A DNA stretch of 60,947 nucleotides from Lachnospiraceae bacterium NK3A20 (GCA_900107575.1 FNQX01000025.1:1-60947), one strand, 5' to 3'; numbered from the stretch's first letter, positions 1-8,748 are shown. The notes: generated by a model from the letters alone, not told the origin. Numbers and translations: made by a program.

Positions 1-153
1 ACAGAGTACAGCCGCTACTACCACCTCAAATACAAAGAGGTGAACCGAGCACAGCATAAGCGTGCACTCGTACTAACTGCCCGTAAGTTCGTGCGGCTCG
101 TCTACAGTCTTTTGACTGAGAACCGCATGTATATCTCACCAGAAGAAAGGTGA
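1..153 (+). CDS. IS110-family transposase, C-terminal end (gene starts before window)
   Basis: The first 50 codons are open in frame 1 and end at TGA 151-153. The translation has the pattern of the IS110/IS116/IS902 transposase C-terminus: a Tyr-Ser-Arg-Tyr-Tyr start, then KRALVLTARKFVRLVYSLL and NRMYISPEER. In this family the C-terminal domain carries the catalytic serine region, but only its last helices are present here, so catalytic competence cannot be judged. No inverted repeats are expected for IS110 elements, and none frame the gene end. Identification rests on this short tail only. Confidence 0.7.
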   Translation, partial: TEYSRYYHLKYKEVNRAQHKRALVLTARKFVRLVYSLLTENRMYISPEER

Positions 154-171
154 CTTTCTATGGTGCGTAGG

Positions 172-222
172 AGCCCTGCTTCTTTAAAAGCAGAACCGAC
201 AGGGCTTAGGTGGGTGTTTTTT
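172..222 (+). terminator. Hairpin with downstream T run after the IS110 gene
   Basis: AGCCCTG (172-178) pairs with CAGGGCT (200-206), and CTGCT/AGCAG pair inside it. A run of six T follows at 217-222, about ten bases after the stem, so it is an imperfect intrinsic terminator or an IS end structure. It sits between the convergent IS110 gene and the minus-strand gene ending at 304. Confidence 0.35.
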
Positions 223-303
223 GTCTTGCGCCATCGTTGCATGAAAAGATCATTTTTGCTGACTTAATCCGCTTGACATCTCACCGCTGGACTCTTTAGT
301 TTT

Positions 304-957
304 TCACGTATCCCGGCGGAAGCTGCAATCATCCCGGCTGCCGCACGACTCGCAGCCTTCGATCACGCAGGGCTTTGCGGTGCGCGACATGCCGATCATG
401 GCGGTTACGGATTTCGACGGCGCCATGAGCAGAGAGTCGGAGAGATTCACGCCGATGGTCTTCGTGATCTCCAGAATGCGGAAGAAATCCTTCTGGTGTT
501 CGAGAGAGAAGTCGCCGTACCCCGGAGAAAAGCGCGGCCTGCAGTACAGGCCTTCCTTCACTGCCTTTTCGATGATCTGGCGGTTGACGTCGTCACAGAC
601 GGCCTCGACGTAAGCTGCCCCCGCTGCCTGATAGATCGCGGCATCGGTCATGCTGACCAGCTCGGCGCGCCGGATGAGAAGATCCACTCCCTGCCCGATG
701 GTCACGGCAAGAAGCGCAGCCTTCTCGCACCCCTGCATGTTCCGGTAGAGATTGGCGGAATGGATCTCCATGTCTCCGGTGATAAGGACATTCTCCGAGG
801 GAGAAGAGAGGGGCAGCACCTTCCATATACTGCGCGGTGTGCAGGCGGCGCAAAGTTTCTGGACGCAGTCCTCAGTTCTTCTGCGGACGCTCTCATCCGG
901 CTCAATCCCGCGGTAGCCGAGGTAGCGGTAGATTTCTTTTCGTGGAATTTCGATCAT
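304..957 (-). CDS. Stand-alone methionine synthase (MetH) reactivation-domain protein
   Basis: This 217-residue protein resembles the C-terminal AdoMet-binding activation domain of B12-dependent methionine synthase, which uses AdoMet and reduced flavodoxin to rescue cob(II)alamin. Visible motifs are RFSPGYGDF near residue 143 and PSKSVTAMIGMS near residue 180, both typical of that domain, followed by a Cys-rich tail (CVIEGCESC...DDC). Many Clostridia encode MetH without the activation domain and carry this partner as a separate gene. It overlaps the metF start-side neighbour by four bases (ATGA at 954-957), so the two are translationally coupled. That supports a joint role in methyl transfer from methyl-THF to homocysteine. 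The metH core gene is not in the window. Confidence 0.85.
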   Translation of the reverse strand: MIEIPRKEIYRYLGYRGIEPDESVRRRTEDCVQKLCAACTPRSIWKVLPLSSPSENVLITGDMEIHSANLYRNMQGCEKAALLAVTIGQGVDLLIRRAELVSMTDAAIYQAAGAAYVEAVCDDVNRQIIEKAVKEGLYCRPRFSPGYGDFSLEHQKDFFRILEITKTIGVNLSDSLLMAPSKSVTAMIGMSRTAKPCVIEGCESCGSRDDCSFRRDT

Positions 958-1820
958 GATTTCAGTATCTCCGAGAGGGAATTCATGATCCCTGCCGCGA
1001 CGTCCGGTTTGTTCATCGAATAGACGTGGATGTGTGTCACGCCGTTCGAGATGAGATCAATGATCTGTTCCGTGGCATAGATGACGCCGGCCTGTTTCAT
1101 TTTGGCGGGATCGTCGCCGAAGCGGTCCACCATCATGCGAAAGCGCTGCGGTATTGTCGCGCCGGAAAGGGAGATGCTGCGCGCGACCTGGCGTTTGTTC
1201 GTGATCGGCATGATGCCGGGGAGAACCGGCACGTTGATGCCCTTCTCGCGAATGCGGTAGAGGAAATTGTACAGCGTGTTGTTGTCGAAGAACATCTGTG
1301 TTGTGAGAAAATCGCAGCCGGCCGCAACCTTTTCGGCGAGGTGTGCGATGTCCTCGGACGGACGTTCGCATTCGACATGTCCCTCGGGGTAGCAGGCGCC
1401 GCCAATGCAGAAGGAGGCATCCTGCGATTTGATATCGTAGATGAGCTCGGAGGCGTGGTTGTAGTCGAACACAGTGCGGCCTTCCTTCGGGATGTCGCCA
1501 CGCAGCGCCATGATGTTCTCAATGCCGCTCTCTTTGTATACGCGGATCATGCGACGAACGTGGTCTTTGGTGGAGGAGACGCAGGTCAGATGTGCGAGGA
1601 CCGGCGTGCCCGTTGTGTTCTGGATGTCCGCGGCGATGGCTGCCGTATTCTGGCTGGTGCCGCCGCCCGCGCCATAGGTCACGCTCATGAAGGAAGGCGC
1701 GAGGGCTGCGATTTTCCTCGCGGCCTCCTCGACCTGGGCGTATTTATCATCTGTCTTCGGCGGGAAAACCTCGAAGGAGATGGTGACGTCTTTCTCGTGC
1801 AGGATATCAATTACCTTCAT
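954..1820 (-). CDS. metF: 5,10-methylenetetrahydrofolate reductase
   Basis: This 288-residue protein reduces 5,10-methylene-THF to 5-methyl-THF, the methyl donor for methionine synthase. It is a single TIM-barrel FAD enzyme of the usual bacterial MetF length. Recognisable family motifs are EVFPPKT near the N-terminus, TYGAGGG near residue 50, HLTC near residue 77, and the ALRGD segment around residue 104. It lies between the SGNH-like gene upstream (45-base gap) and the overlapping MetH activation gene downstream, so all three probably share a transcript. Neither an S-box riboswitch nor a T-box is visible upstream. Confidence 0.93.
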   Translation of the reverse strand: MKVIDILHEKDVTISFEVFPPKTDDKYAQVEEAARKIAALAPSFMSVTYGAGGGTSQNTAAIAADIQNTTGTPVLAHLTCVSSTKDHVRRMIRVYKESGIENIMALRGDIPKEGRTVFDYNHASELIYDIKSQDASFCIGGACYPEGHVECERPSEDIAHLAEKVAAGCDFLTTQMFFDNNTLYNFLYRIREKGINVPVLPGIMPITNKRQVARSISLSGATIPQRFRMMVDRFGDDPAKMKQAGVIYATEQIIDLISNGVTHIHVYSMNKPDVAAGIMNSLSEILKS

Positions 1821-1865
1821 TGGGAACTCGCTTTCTGTGGTGGAGGAATGAGAGAGGGAGGCCTG

Positions 1866-3224
1866 CTATTTACCGGCGATGGCAAGGCTCCCCGCATCGT
1901 ACTCCGCGTACTCGTTGTTCAGCACTTTGTAGACGAAGTGATCCGCGATCTTGGTGCGGCCGGCGTCATTGATGTGGATGTTATCGCTCAGGTATTCCTT
2001 GTAATTGGTGTCGTTGATGGAGCCGTAGTAGTTGTCGAGGAAGGACACACCGCTGTCTCCGCAGGTATCGTAGCCGAACTGCCAGTACTGGATCAGGGTG
2101 CCGTTGCCGATGTCGTCGGTGCGACCGTCCTTGTAGTCGCCGTTCTCATCCTTGTGCATCATGTAAGTGGGCGACATGAAGACGATGCGGATGTGCGGGT
2201 ATTTGTCCTGGATCAGCTGGAAAGCATTCTTGAGAGAGCCGGTGTAGGTGTCGAGCTCATCCTCGAGATTGGGGTTCGTGACAGCCATGCGGTTCTCGTA
2301 ATCAATCGCATCGTACATAACGGCGATGATGTCTACTTTGTTGAAATCCGTGTTCTTCAGGTTCTCGACGGCAGTCATGTACTGCGGGTCTTCCGTGTGC
2401 ACGCTCGCGACGGTCTCAAGGGACGTGTAATCGTTGATCGAGATCGCGTAGCAGACATAGAAGAGGTTGAAAATGTCGTGGATGCCGCGGTTGGTCGAGG
2501 TATCGTAGGAGCGGTTGTAGCAGGTTACCTGCGAATTCGGGAAGGAGGCATTGATGGTCTCCGCGCCGGAGAGCTGGGAGATCTGACCGGCGAGACCCTT
2601 CTCTGACGTGTCGTCGGAGAACGGCGCGTTGCCGAGGCAGAGGATCGTTGTCTTGCCGTCATCCTCGTGGCCTTCGAGCTTCGAGGCGGGGAGGAGGACC
2701 ATGTTGTCGTTGACTTCGACGTTGAACTTGCCGGCACTGTCCTCGTCGATCACGATCTGTTCGCCCTTCGCCCACCGCTGGTAGCGCACGAAGGCAATGA
2801 GTGCGATCGCGGCGATAGCGCCGAGGAGAACGAGGTGCACCCAGCCGGGGAGCCCGGTGCGGGAGCCATCATTTCCGCGGCGGGCGGTGCGAGGATTACG
2901 GCCGTTGCGGGCTGCGGCATTTGTGGCAGAGCGGCGGTCTGTAGCGGCTGCACTGCGGCGACCTGCAGAAGCGGGACTCATCTCATCCGAAGCTTCCTCA
3001 TCATATTCCTCTTCCTCGTCGGAGTCTTCCTGCTCCTGTATGAGGCCATCCGAAAGAGGCGTCCTGCTGGCAGCCTTATCGGAAACCAACGCTTCCTCGT
3101 CAGCCTCAGCCTCCTGCCCGGAAGCAGTACCTTCCGCAGTCTCTTCCTCATTAGTATCGGACGCATCGTCCAGAAGAGAATCCAGATCCAGATATTCCAG
3201 ATCGTCTGTATTGTGATCGCTCAT
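1866..3224 (-). CDS. Membrane-anchored SGNH/GDSL-like protein with acidic cytoplasmic tail
   Basis: A 452-residue protein in three parts. Residues 1-120 are a low-complexity tail very rich in Asp and Glu and then Arg. A single membrane helix follows at about 127-149 (VHLVLLGAIAAIALIAFV). The rest is an extracellular SGNH-like domain ending in the block V signature DNIHINDAG. The usual nucleophile block GDS reads GNA here (LCLGNAPF), and the block III GxND site reads DAIDY, so classical esterase activity is doubtful. Members of this fold deacetylate or acetylate cell-wall sugars, but the substrate here is unknown. I chose ATG 3224 because GAGAAAGG lies just upstream; the longer reading frame from 3245 would place that ribosome binding site inside the gene. 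Confidence 0.72.
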   Translation of the reverse strand: MSDHNTDDLEYLDLDSLLDDASDTNEEETAEGTASGQEAEADEEALVSDKAASRTPLSDGLIQEQEDSDEEEEYDEEASDEMSPASAGRRSAAATDRRSATNAAARNGRNPRTARRGNDGSRTGLPGWVHLVLLGAIAAIALIAFVRYQRWAKGEQIVIDEDSAGKFNVEVNDNMVLLPASKLEGHEDDGKTTILCLGNAPFSDDTSEKGLAGQISQLSGAETINASFPNSQVTCYNRSYDTSTNRGIHDIFNLFYVCYAISINDYTSLETVASVHTEDPQYMTAVENLKNTDFNKVDIIAVMYDAIDYENRMAVTNPNLEDELDTYTGSLKNAFQLIQDKYPHIRIVFMSPTYMMHKDENGDYKDGRTDDIGNGTLIQYWQFGYDTCGDSGVSFLDNYYGSINDTNYKEYLSDNIHINDAGRTKIADHFVYKVLNNEYAEYDAGSLAIAGK

Positions 3225-3259
3225 GAAACCGTACCTTTCTCGCATTAAGAGTTTGCTGC

Positions 3260-3406
3260 AACTATTCGGGCCTCATCTCGAAAATCTTCGATTTTCGAGA
3301 TGAGGTCCTACCGACGCGCTGCGCGCGTTGGTCACAGCGAAATTCATATCACATCCAGCCATGTGAACACGTCTGTCTGTTCATGAATTTCGCTATGCGA
3401 ATAGTT
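3260..3406. repeat. Nested palindromic intergenic element
   Basis: Outer arms AACTATTCG (3260-3268) and CGAATAGTT (3398-3406) enclose a perfect 16-bp-stem hairpin (3271-3305, loop TTC). They also enclose a second stem AGCGAAATTCAT/ATGAATTTCGCT (3336-3347 with 3383-3394). No open gene lies here. Together with the element at 3542-3695 it fills most of the 512-base gap between the divergent operons. Confidence 0.7.
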
Positions 3407-3453
3407 TCCAACATTTTACAATACACGCCCCGGAAAATCCACGGCGGTCCAAG

Positions 3454-3482
3454 TTGCCTGCATGGGGGCACGATGGTATACT
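3454..3482 (+). promoter_or_regulatory. Sigma-A-type promoter for the polysaccharide operon
   Basis: -35 TTGCCT (3454-3459), 17-base spacer, -10 TATACT (3477-3482). Transcription would start near 3489 and produce a leader of about 245 bases that carries the nested palindrome at 3542-3695 before rfbB. Confidence 0.55.
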
Positions 3483-3541
3483 ATCAATGAATTTTTGGGC
3501 ATTTATGCGCTCATTGCGGGGAGATGCCTGTATTTTTATAA

Positions 3542-3695
3542 CTGTTCAGCACCCTTGAAAATCAACGTGAAGAGGCGACACAAGCTTGCTTATGTGCGCC
3601 GATTTCTGTTGATTTTCTGGGCGGCCAAGGCGCATAGCACCTCTGACCGCCACAATGAGAGGCGCGTAGCACCTCGAATATGGGGCGCTGAATAG
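3542..3695. repeat. Nested palindrome in the rfbB leader
   Basis: Outer arms CTGTTCAGCACCC (3542-3554) and GGGGCGCTGAATAG (3682-3695) enclose a perfect 10-bp pair GAAAATCAAC/GTTGATTTTC (3557-3566 with 3608-3617). Inside that is a hairpin at 3574-3600 (GGCG...CGCC). A 15-base direct repeat GGCGCRTAGCACCTC occurs at 3629 and 3661. The outer end read on the minus strand is GTATCTATTCAG, a box that recurs elsewhere in the window. Confidence 0.65.
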
Positions 3696-3736
3696 ATACG
3701 CATTTTTTATATACTACAGACGAAAAGAGGCAGTTC

Positions 3737-4834
3737 ATGAAAACATATCTGGTCACGGGCGGTGCCGGCTTCATCGGCTCCAATTTCATCCACTTCATGC
3801 TGAATAAATACGGCGGCGACATTGAGATCGTCAACGTTGACAAGCTGACCTACGCCGGCAACCTGGAGAATCTTGCAGATATCGAAGGCAGACCGAACTA
3901 TCATTTCGTAAAGGCTGACATCTGCGACCAGGAAGCGATCAGCAAGGTTTTCGGAGATTATGACGTAGACCGCGTGATCCATTTCGCAGCGGAGTCCCAC
4001 GTGGACCGATCCATCCGGGAGCCTCTTGTTTTCGTTCAGACGAATGTGCTCGGTACGGCTAACATGCTCAACTGCGCGAAGGCTGCCTGGGAACTGCCGG
4101 ACGGATCCTTCAAGGAAGGCAAGAAGTTCTGTCACGTCTCCACCGACGAGGTGTACGGCTCGCTTCCGGAAGATCCGAACGCCTATTTCTATGAGACGAC
4201 GCCCTATTCGCCGCACAGCCCGTACTCCGCGTCCAAGGCATCCTCTGACCTGCTCGTCAAGGCATACCACGACACGTACGGCTTCCCGATGAATATCACG
4301 AACTGCTCCAATAACTACGGCCCTTACCAGTTCCCGGAGAAACTGATCCCGCTCATGATCAACAACGCGCTCGCGGGCAGGAAGCTCCCTGTTTACGGCG
4401 ACGGCAGGAATGTCCGCGACTGGCTCTATGTCGAGGATCACTGCAAGGCAATCGACCTGGTGTCGGAGAAAGGCAGGGACGGCGAGACCTACAACATCGG
4501 CGGTCACAATGAGAAACAGAACATCGAGATCGTGAAGACGATCATCGAGGTGCTGCGTGAGGAGCTCTCCGACGACGATCCGAGGAAGGCAAACGTTTCC
4601 GAAGACCTGATCGAGCACGTCACCGACCGCAAGGGACACGACAGAAGATACGCGATCGCGCCCGACAAGATCAAGAGTGAGCTCGGCTGGGAGCCGGAGA
4701 CTATGTTCCGGGAAGGCATACGCAAGACGATCGCCTGGTATTTCGACCACATGGACTGGATGGAGCACATCACGAGCGGCAACTACCAGGACTACTACAA
4801 GACGATGTACAGCGACAAGAAGTCGCTTGACTGA
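3737..4834 (+). CDS. rfbB: dTDP-glucose 4,6-dehydratase
   Basis: This 365-residue extended short-chain dehydrogenase converts dTDP-glucose to dTDP-4-dehydro-6-deoxyglucose, the second step to dTDP-L-rhamnose. The NAD-binding GGAGFIG lies at residues 8-14. The TDEVYG motif with the dehydratase Thr-Asp-Glu is near 135-140, and YSASK (Tyr/Lys of the SDR triad) is near 163-167. NNYGPYQFPEKLIP and GDGRNVRDWLYV are further hallmarks of RfbB. Start ATG 3737 follows AGAGG. It is the first gene of the polysaccharide operon and is followed by rfbA 24 bases later. Length is normal for the family. Confidence 0.96.
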   Translation: MKTYLVTGGAGFIGSNFIHFMLNKYGGDIEIVNVDKLTYAGNLENLADIEGRPNYHFVKADICDQEAISKVFGDYDVDRVIHFAAESHVDRSIREPLVFVQTNVLGTANMLNCAKAAWELPDGSFKEGKKFCHVSTDEVYGSLPEDPNAYFYETTPYSPHSPYSASKASSDLLVKAYHDTYGFPMNITNCSNNYGPYQFPEKLIPLMINNALAGRKLPVYGDGRNVRDWLYVEDHCKAIDLVSEKGRDGETYNIGGHNEKQNIEIVKTIIEVLREELSDDDPRKANVSEDLIEHVTDRKGHDRRYAIAPDKIKSELGWEPETMFREGIRKTIAWYFDHMDWMEHITSGNYQDYYKTMYSDKKSLD

Positions 4835-4858
4835 GAATCGGATGAAGTGAGGCGAGAG

Positions 4859-5746
4859 ATGAAGGGAATTATTCTTGCGGGAGGATCCGGCACGCGCCTG
4901 TATCCCCTGACCATGGTGACGAGCAAACAGCTCCTGCCTGTCTATGACAAGCCGATGATCTACTATCCTCTGGCGACGCTGATGCTGGCGGGGATCAAAG
5001 ACATCCTGATCATTTCGACACCGACGGATACCCCGAGGTTCGAGACGCTTCTGGGCGACGGCTCCCAGTTCGGCATTCAGCTGCAGTACAAGGTGCAGCC
5101 TTCGCCGGACGGCCTCGCACAGGCTTTCATCCTGGGTGAAGAGTTCATCGGTGGCGATGCCTGCGCAATGGTGCTGGGCGACAACATCTTCTACGGCAAC
5201 GGGTTCGGTACCATCCTGCGCGGCGCAGCTGAGGATGCGGAGCGGCGGAACAAGGCAACCGTATTCGGTTACTATGTGAACGATCCGGAGCGCTTCGGCA
5301 TCGTGGAGTTCGATGAGAGCGGCAGAGCCATCACCATTGAGGAGAAACCGGCGAACCCGAAGAGCAATTACGCGGTGACCGGCCTGTATTTCTACCCGGC
5401 AGGGGTAGCGAAGCGGGCGGGAGAGGTGAAGCCCTCCGAACGCGGTGAGCTCGAGATTACCTCCCTCAACGACATGTATCTCCAGGACGGCGACCTCAAC
5501 GTGAAGCTCCTCGGGAGGGGCTTTGCCTGGCTCGACACCGGCACGATGGACAGCCTCGTCGAGGCGGCGGATTTCGTCAAGACGATTGAGAACCTGCAGG
5601 GCATTACGATTTCCGCACCCGAAGAGATTGCCTACATCAACAGGTGGATCGACAGGGACACCCTGATGGAGTCCGCGAATAAATACGGCAAGAGCCCTTA
5701 CGGCGCGCATTTGAAGGCGGTCGCCGAGGGCAGAGTGAAATATTGA
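4859..5746 (+). CDS. rfbA: Glucose-1-phosphate thymidylyltransferase
   Basis: This 295-residue enzyme makes dTDP-glucose from glucose-1-phosphate and dTTP. The nucleotidyltransferase signature GGSGTRLYP is at residues 8-16, followed by [23 protein letters not shown] and the [19 protein letters not shown] segment are typical of RfbA/RmlA. I chose ATG 4859 over GTG 4847 because the GTGAGGCGAG stretch just before it serves as ribosome binding site. Its substrate can be supplied by the phosphoglucomutase at 15437. The stop codon is the first base of a 47-base repeat shared with the tsaE 3' end. Confidence 0.96.
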   Translation: MKGIILAGGSGTRLYPLTMVTSKQLLPVYDKPMIYYPLATLMLAGIKDILIISTPTDTPRFETLLGDGSQFGIQLQYKVQPSPDGLAQAFILGEEFIGGDACAMVLGDNIFYGNGFGTILRGAAEDAERRNKATVFGYYVNDPERFGIVEFDESGRAITIEEKPANPKSNYAVTGLYFYPAGVAKRAGEVKPSERGELEITSLNDMYLQDGDLNVKLLGRGFAWLDTGTMDSLVEAADFVKTIENLQGITISAPEEIAYINRWIDRDTLMESANKYGKSPYGAHLKAVAEGRVKY

Positions 5747-5790
5747 GGTAATAGTTCAGAAATGATGGTTCGGAACTGTTACAGATTGAG
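5744..5790. repeat. 47-base stop-codon-linked hairpin repeat (copy 1)
   Basis: It starts exactly at the rfbA TGA and ends GATTGAG. It contains the inverted pair AGTTCAGAA/TTCGGAACT followed by GTTAC. The copy at 32644-32690 has the same length, also starts at a gene's TGA, and differs at a few positions, some of which keep the stem paired. Confidence 0.75.
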
Positions 5791-5810
5791 AACAGGAGAA
5801 ATACAGGTAC

Positions 5811-6428
5811 ATGTCACAGATTACAGTAGAGAATAATTGCGGCGGCATCGAAGGACTCAAGGTGATCACACCGGCAGTGCACGGCGACGACCGCGGCTAT
5901 TTCATGCAGACCTATCAGAAGAAAGACTTCACCGAAGCCGGCATCGACATGGAGTTCGTGCAGGACAACCAGTCCTCCTCCAAAAAGGGCGTGCTCCGCG
6001 GCCTGCATTTCCAGATTAACTTCCCCCAGTCGAAGCTCGTCCGCGTCGTGAACGGCGAGGTGTTCGACGTCGCGGTGGATCTGCGCCCGGGAAGTGAGAC
6101 CTTCGGCAAGTGGTTCGGCGTCCTCCTCTCCGCGGAGAATAAGAAGCAGTTCTTCATCCCGAAGAATTTCGCGCACGGTTTCCTCGTGCTCTCCGATGAG
6201 GCGGAGTTCTGCTACAAGGTAGACGATTTCTGGCACCCGAACGACGAGGCCGGCATCGCGTGGAACGATCCCGCGATTGGCGTGGAATGGCCGAAGGTTG
6301 TGGGTGATTACCAGGGAACACCTTCCGCGGAAGGCTATGCTCTGCAGGATGGCACCGCGCTGACGCTCTCTGACAAGGACCAGAAGTGGGGCGGCATCGA
6401 GGCGTACAGACAAGAGCGCGGACTCTGA
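5811..6428 (+). CDS. rfbC: dTDP-4-dehydrorhamnose 3,5-epimerase
   Basis: This 205-residue cupin epimerises dTDP-4-dehydro-6-deoxyglucose at C3 and C5. DDRGYFMQTYQKKDF, the VLRGLHFQ motif with the catalytic His, KLVRVVNGEVFDVAVDLR and NFAHGFLVL are all family signatures. It is slightly longer than typical (about 180-190) because of a C-terminal extension that ends in LSDKDQKWGG. The next enzyme, the rfbD reductase, is not adjacent and is not found in the window, so rhamnose synthesis must be completed from elsewhere, or another 6-deoxy sugar may be made. The ABC permease gene starts 13 bases downstream. Confidence 0.94.
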   Translation: MSQITVENNCGGIEGLKVITPAVHGDDRGYFMQTYQKKDFTEAGIDMEFVQDNQSSSKKGVLRGLHFQINFPQSKLVRVVNGEVFDVAVDLRPGSETFGKWFGVLLSAENKKQFFIPKNFAHGFLVLSDEAEFCYKVDDFWHPNDEAGIAWNDPAIGVEWPKVVGDYQGTPSAEGYALQDGTALTLSDKDQKWGGIEAYRQERGL

Positions 6429-6441
6429 GCCGCGGGTATTC

Positions 6442-7434
6442 ATGGCCAATCAGAAAAGAAAAAAGATAATCCTGGCCATCGTGTGGGCGATCGCCGCCGC
6501 CGCGCTGGTCATCATGCTCCTGCACAACAATCCGCTGGATGATCCCCACACACAGCTCATCAAGAAAATCTGGAGCTGTGTGCTGATCTCCGGCGGTGTT
6601 GTCATGTTCACGCTGCTGTATGATCGCGTGGCGCTCCTTGCTGCCGACCTCTACAGTAACCGCAGGCTCATCTGGAGACTCTCGAAGAACGACTTCCGCA
6701 AGAGGTACGCGGGCTCCTACCTGGGCGTGGTGTGGTCGCTCGTGCCGCCGCTTGTCACGGTCCTCATGTACTATGTCGTGTTCGGCCTGATCTTCAAGAG
6801 CGGCAGGCAGGCGATCAGCGGCACCATCGACGTGCCGTATGTCCTCTACCTGACGGCGGGCCTCGTGCCATGGTTTTTCTTCTCGGACGCGCTGCCGGGC
6901 GGGACAACGTCTCTTTTGGAGTACGAGTACCTCGTCAAAAAGGTCGTCTTCAAGGTCAGCATCCTGCCGATGATCAAGGTCAACGCCGCCGTATTCACGC
7001 ACATCGGCTTCACGGCGATCCTGCTCGTCGTCTCCATGCTGTATGGCTACCTGCCTTCTGTTTACTGGCTGCAGCTTGTCTACTACACGGCGTGCGAATA
7101 CATTTTCGTGCTGGCCCTGGTTTACGCGACCAGCGCGATCGTGGTATTCTTCCGTGACCTGCAGCAGATCATCGCGATCCTCCTCCAGGTTGGTATGTGG
7201 GCAACGCCCATCCTCTGGAACATCAGCGTCATCAGCAGCAGGAAGCGCCCGCTGTTCAAGCTGAACCCGATGGCCTACATCGTCGAGGGCTACCGCAGCT
7301 CCATCTATGGCAGAGAGTGGTTCTGGTCGCATTTCTACAGCTCGACGTATTTCTGGGTGGTGACCGTGCTCCTGTTCGTGATCGGCGCCGCGATTTTCAA
7401 AAAGCTCAAACCCCAGTTCGCGGACGTGATGTGA
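6442..7434 (+). CDS. Polysaccharide ABC transporter permease (Wzm/RgpC/TagG type)
   Basis: A 330-residue ABC-2-type membrane protein. Two N-terminal hydrophobic segments (about 8-27 and 44-60) precede the permease core. The core begins with the conserved amphipathic DFRKRYAGSYLGVVWSLVPP element (near 88-107) typical of polysaccharide exporters, and continues with about six more hydrophobic stretches, including GLVPWFFFSDAL and ATPILWNISVI. The C-terminal LNPMAYIVEGYR matches the family motif. It pairs with the ATPase encoded immediately downstream and would move the undecaprenyl-linked polymer across the membrane. The two additional N-terminal helices are longer than in the usual 260-280-residue Wzm. 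Confidence 0.9.
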   Translation: MANQKRKKIILAIVWAIAAAALVIMLLHNNPLDDPHTQLIKKIWSCVLISGGVVMFTLLYDRVALLAADLYSNRRLIWRLSKNDFRKRYAGSYLGVVWSLVPPLVTVLMYYVVFGLIFKSGRQAISGTIDVPYVLYLTAGLVPWFFFSDALPGGTTSLLEYEYLVKKVVFKVSILPMIKVNAAVFTHIGFTAILLVVSMLYGYLPSVYWLQLVYYTACEYIFVLALVYATSAIVVFFRDLQQIIAILLQVGMWATPILWNISVISSRKRPLFKLNPMAYIVEGYRSSIYGREWFWSHFYSSTYFWVVTVLLFVIGAAIFKKLKPQFADVM

Positions 7435-7449
7435 CGCGTGGTTAATTCA

Positions 7450-8739
7450 ATGGCAGAAGAGAAAGAGATCGCGATCCAGGTATCGCACGTAACCAAAAAA
7501 TATAAGCTGTACGAACGCAATCGCGACCGCGTGATCGAGGCACTCGGCCTCTCAAGGAAGCCCCGCTACACGGAGAAGCTCGCGCTGAACGACGTCTCCA
7601 TGACCGTGTACAAGGGCGAGACGGTCGGCATCATCGGCACGAATGGCTCCGGCAAGTCGACGATCCTGAAGATCATTACCGGGGTCCTCACGCAGACGCG
7701 GGGCGACGTCACCGTGAACGGGCGCATTTCGGCCCTCCTCGAGCTGGGCGCCGGCTTCAACATGGAGTACAACGGCATCGACAACATCTACCTGAACGGC
7801 ACGATGATCGGCTATTCGGAAGAGGAGATCCGGGAGAAAATACCAGACATCCTCGCATTCGCGGACATTGGAGAATACATTTACCAGCCGGTGAAGAGCT
7901 ACTCCTCCGGTATGTTCATGCGACTCGCCTTCGCGGTCGCGATCAACATCGACCCGGAGATCCTCATCGTGGATGAGGCACTGGCGGTCGGGGACGTGTT
8001 CTTCCAGGCGAAGTGTTACCGCAAGTTCGATGAGTTCAAAAAGGAAGGCCGCACGGTTATCTTCGTCTCCCACGACCTCTCCAGCATCAGCAAATACTGT
8101 GACCGCGTCATCTGCCTGAACCAGGGCGCAAAGCTCGGCGAGGGCTCTCCCAAGGAGATGATCGACATCTATAAACAGGTGCTGGTCGGCCAGTACAACG
8201 CGAATGAGCACACCGACCGCATTGCGAGAAACCAGGAGAAGGATGACGGAACAAAGCCCCTCGACTACGGCTCCGGCAAGGCGAGAATCGTTTACACCGA
8301 CATCATCGACGACAAGGGTCTGAAGAATTCGAGTATCATGAAGGGCACGGAGTGCGAGATTCGCATGCGCGTCGAGTTCTACGAGGACATCAAGGCGCCG
8401 ATCTTCGCCTTCACCATCAAGAACAAATACGGCGTGGAGATCACGGGCACCAACACCATGTTCGAGAAGGCTTTCCTCGAGCCGGTGCAGAAGGGAGATG
8501 TGAAGACCATCTCATTCCGGCAGAGAATCGACCTGCAGGGCGGAGAGTATCTCATCTCTTTCGGCTGCACGGGGTATGAGGGCAATGACTTCACCGTGTA
8601 TCACAGGCTCTACGACGCGCTGAATCTGACCGTGGTATCGAGCAAGAATTCCGTCGGCTACTATGACATGAATTCGGAGATCACCGTGACAGACAACACA
8701 ACGAGCGGGCACGATGCGGATCCATCGTTGCCTGACTGA
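7450..8739 (+). CDS. Polysaccharide ABC transporter ATPase with Wzt-C-like domain
   Basis: A 429-residue ATPase for the Wzm-like permease. The N-terminal half has Walker A GTNGSGKST (near residue 60), the signature YSSGMFMRLAFAVA, Walker B ILIVDEALAVGD and the switch His in VSHDLSS. Residues from about 270 onward form a beta-rich domain (VYTDIIDDKG...YYDMNSEITV) like the Wzt C-terminal carbohydrate-binding domain. In Gram-negative O8/O9a systems that domain recognises the capped chain end. Start is uncertain: ATG 7450 (MAEEKEIAI) fits family N-termini, while GTG 7438 is in frame and neither has a good ribosome binding site. The downstream methyltransferase-kinase gene makes a cap-recognition role plausible. 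Confidence 0.9.
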   Translation: MAEEKEIAIQVSHVTKKYKLYERNRDRVIEALGLSRKPRYTEKLALNDVSMTVYKGETVGIIGTNGSGKSTILKIITGVLTQTRGDVTVNGRISALLELGAGFNMEYNGIDNIYLNGTMIGYSEEEIREKIPDILAFADIGEYIYQPVKSYSSGMFMRLAFAVAINIDPEILIVDEALAVGDVFFQAKCYRKFDEFKKEGRTVIFVSHDLSSISKYCDRVICLNQGAKLGEGSPKEMIDIYKQVLVGQYNANEHTDRIARNQEKDDGTKPLDYGSGKARIVYTDIIDDKGLKNSSIMKGTECEIRMRVEFYEDIKAPIFAFTIKNKYGVEITGTNTMFEKAFLEPVQKGDVKTISFRQRIDLQGGEYLISFGCTGYEGNDFTVYHRLYDALNLTVVSSKNSVGYYDMNSEITVTDNTTSGHDADPSLPD

Positions 8740-8748
8740 GAGAGAATT

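Noticed and set aside
1026-2606. Long plus-strand open frame (526 codons) across metF and the SGNH-like gene
   Set aside because: It is antisense to two genes with clear family motifs, has no ribosome binding site and low-complexity Val/Arg/Asp composition typical of a GC-rich shadow frame.
3707-5710. Minus-strand open frame of 667 codons
   Set aside because: Exactly opposite rfbB and rfbA; no recognisable domain, and frame openness follows from codon bias of the real genes.
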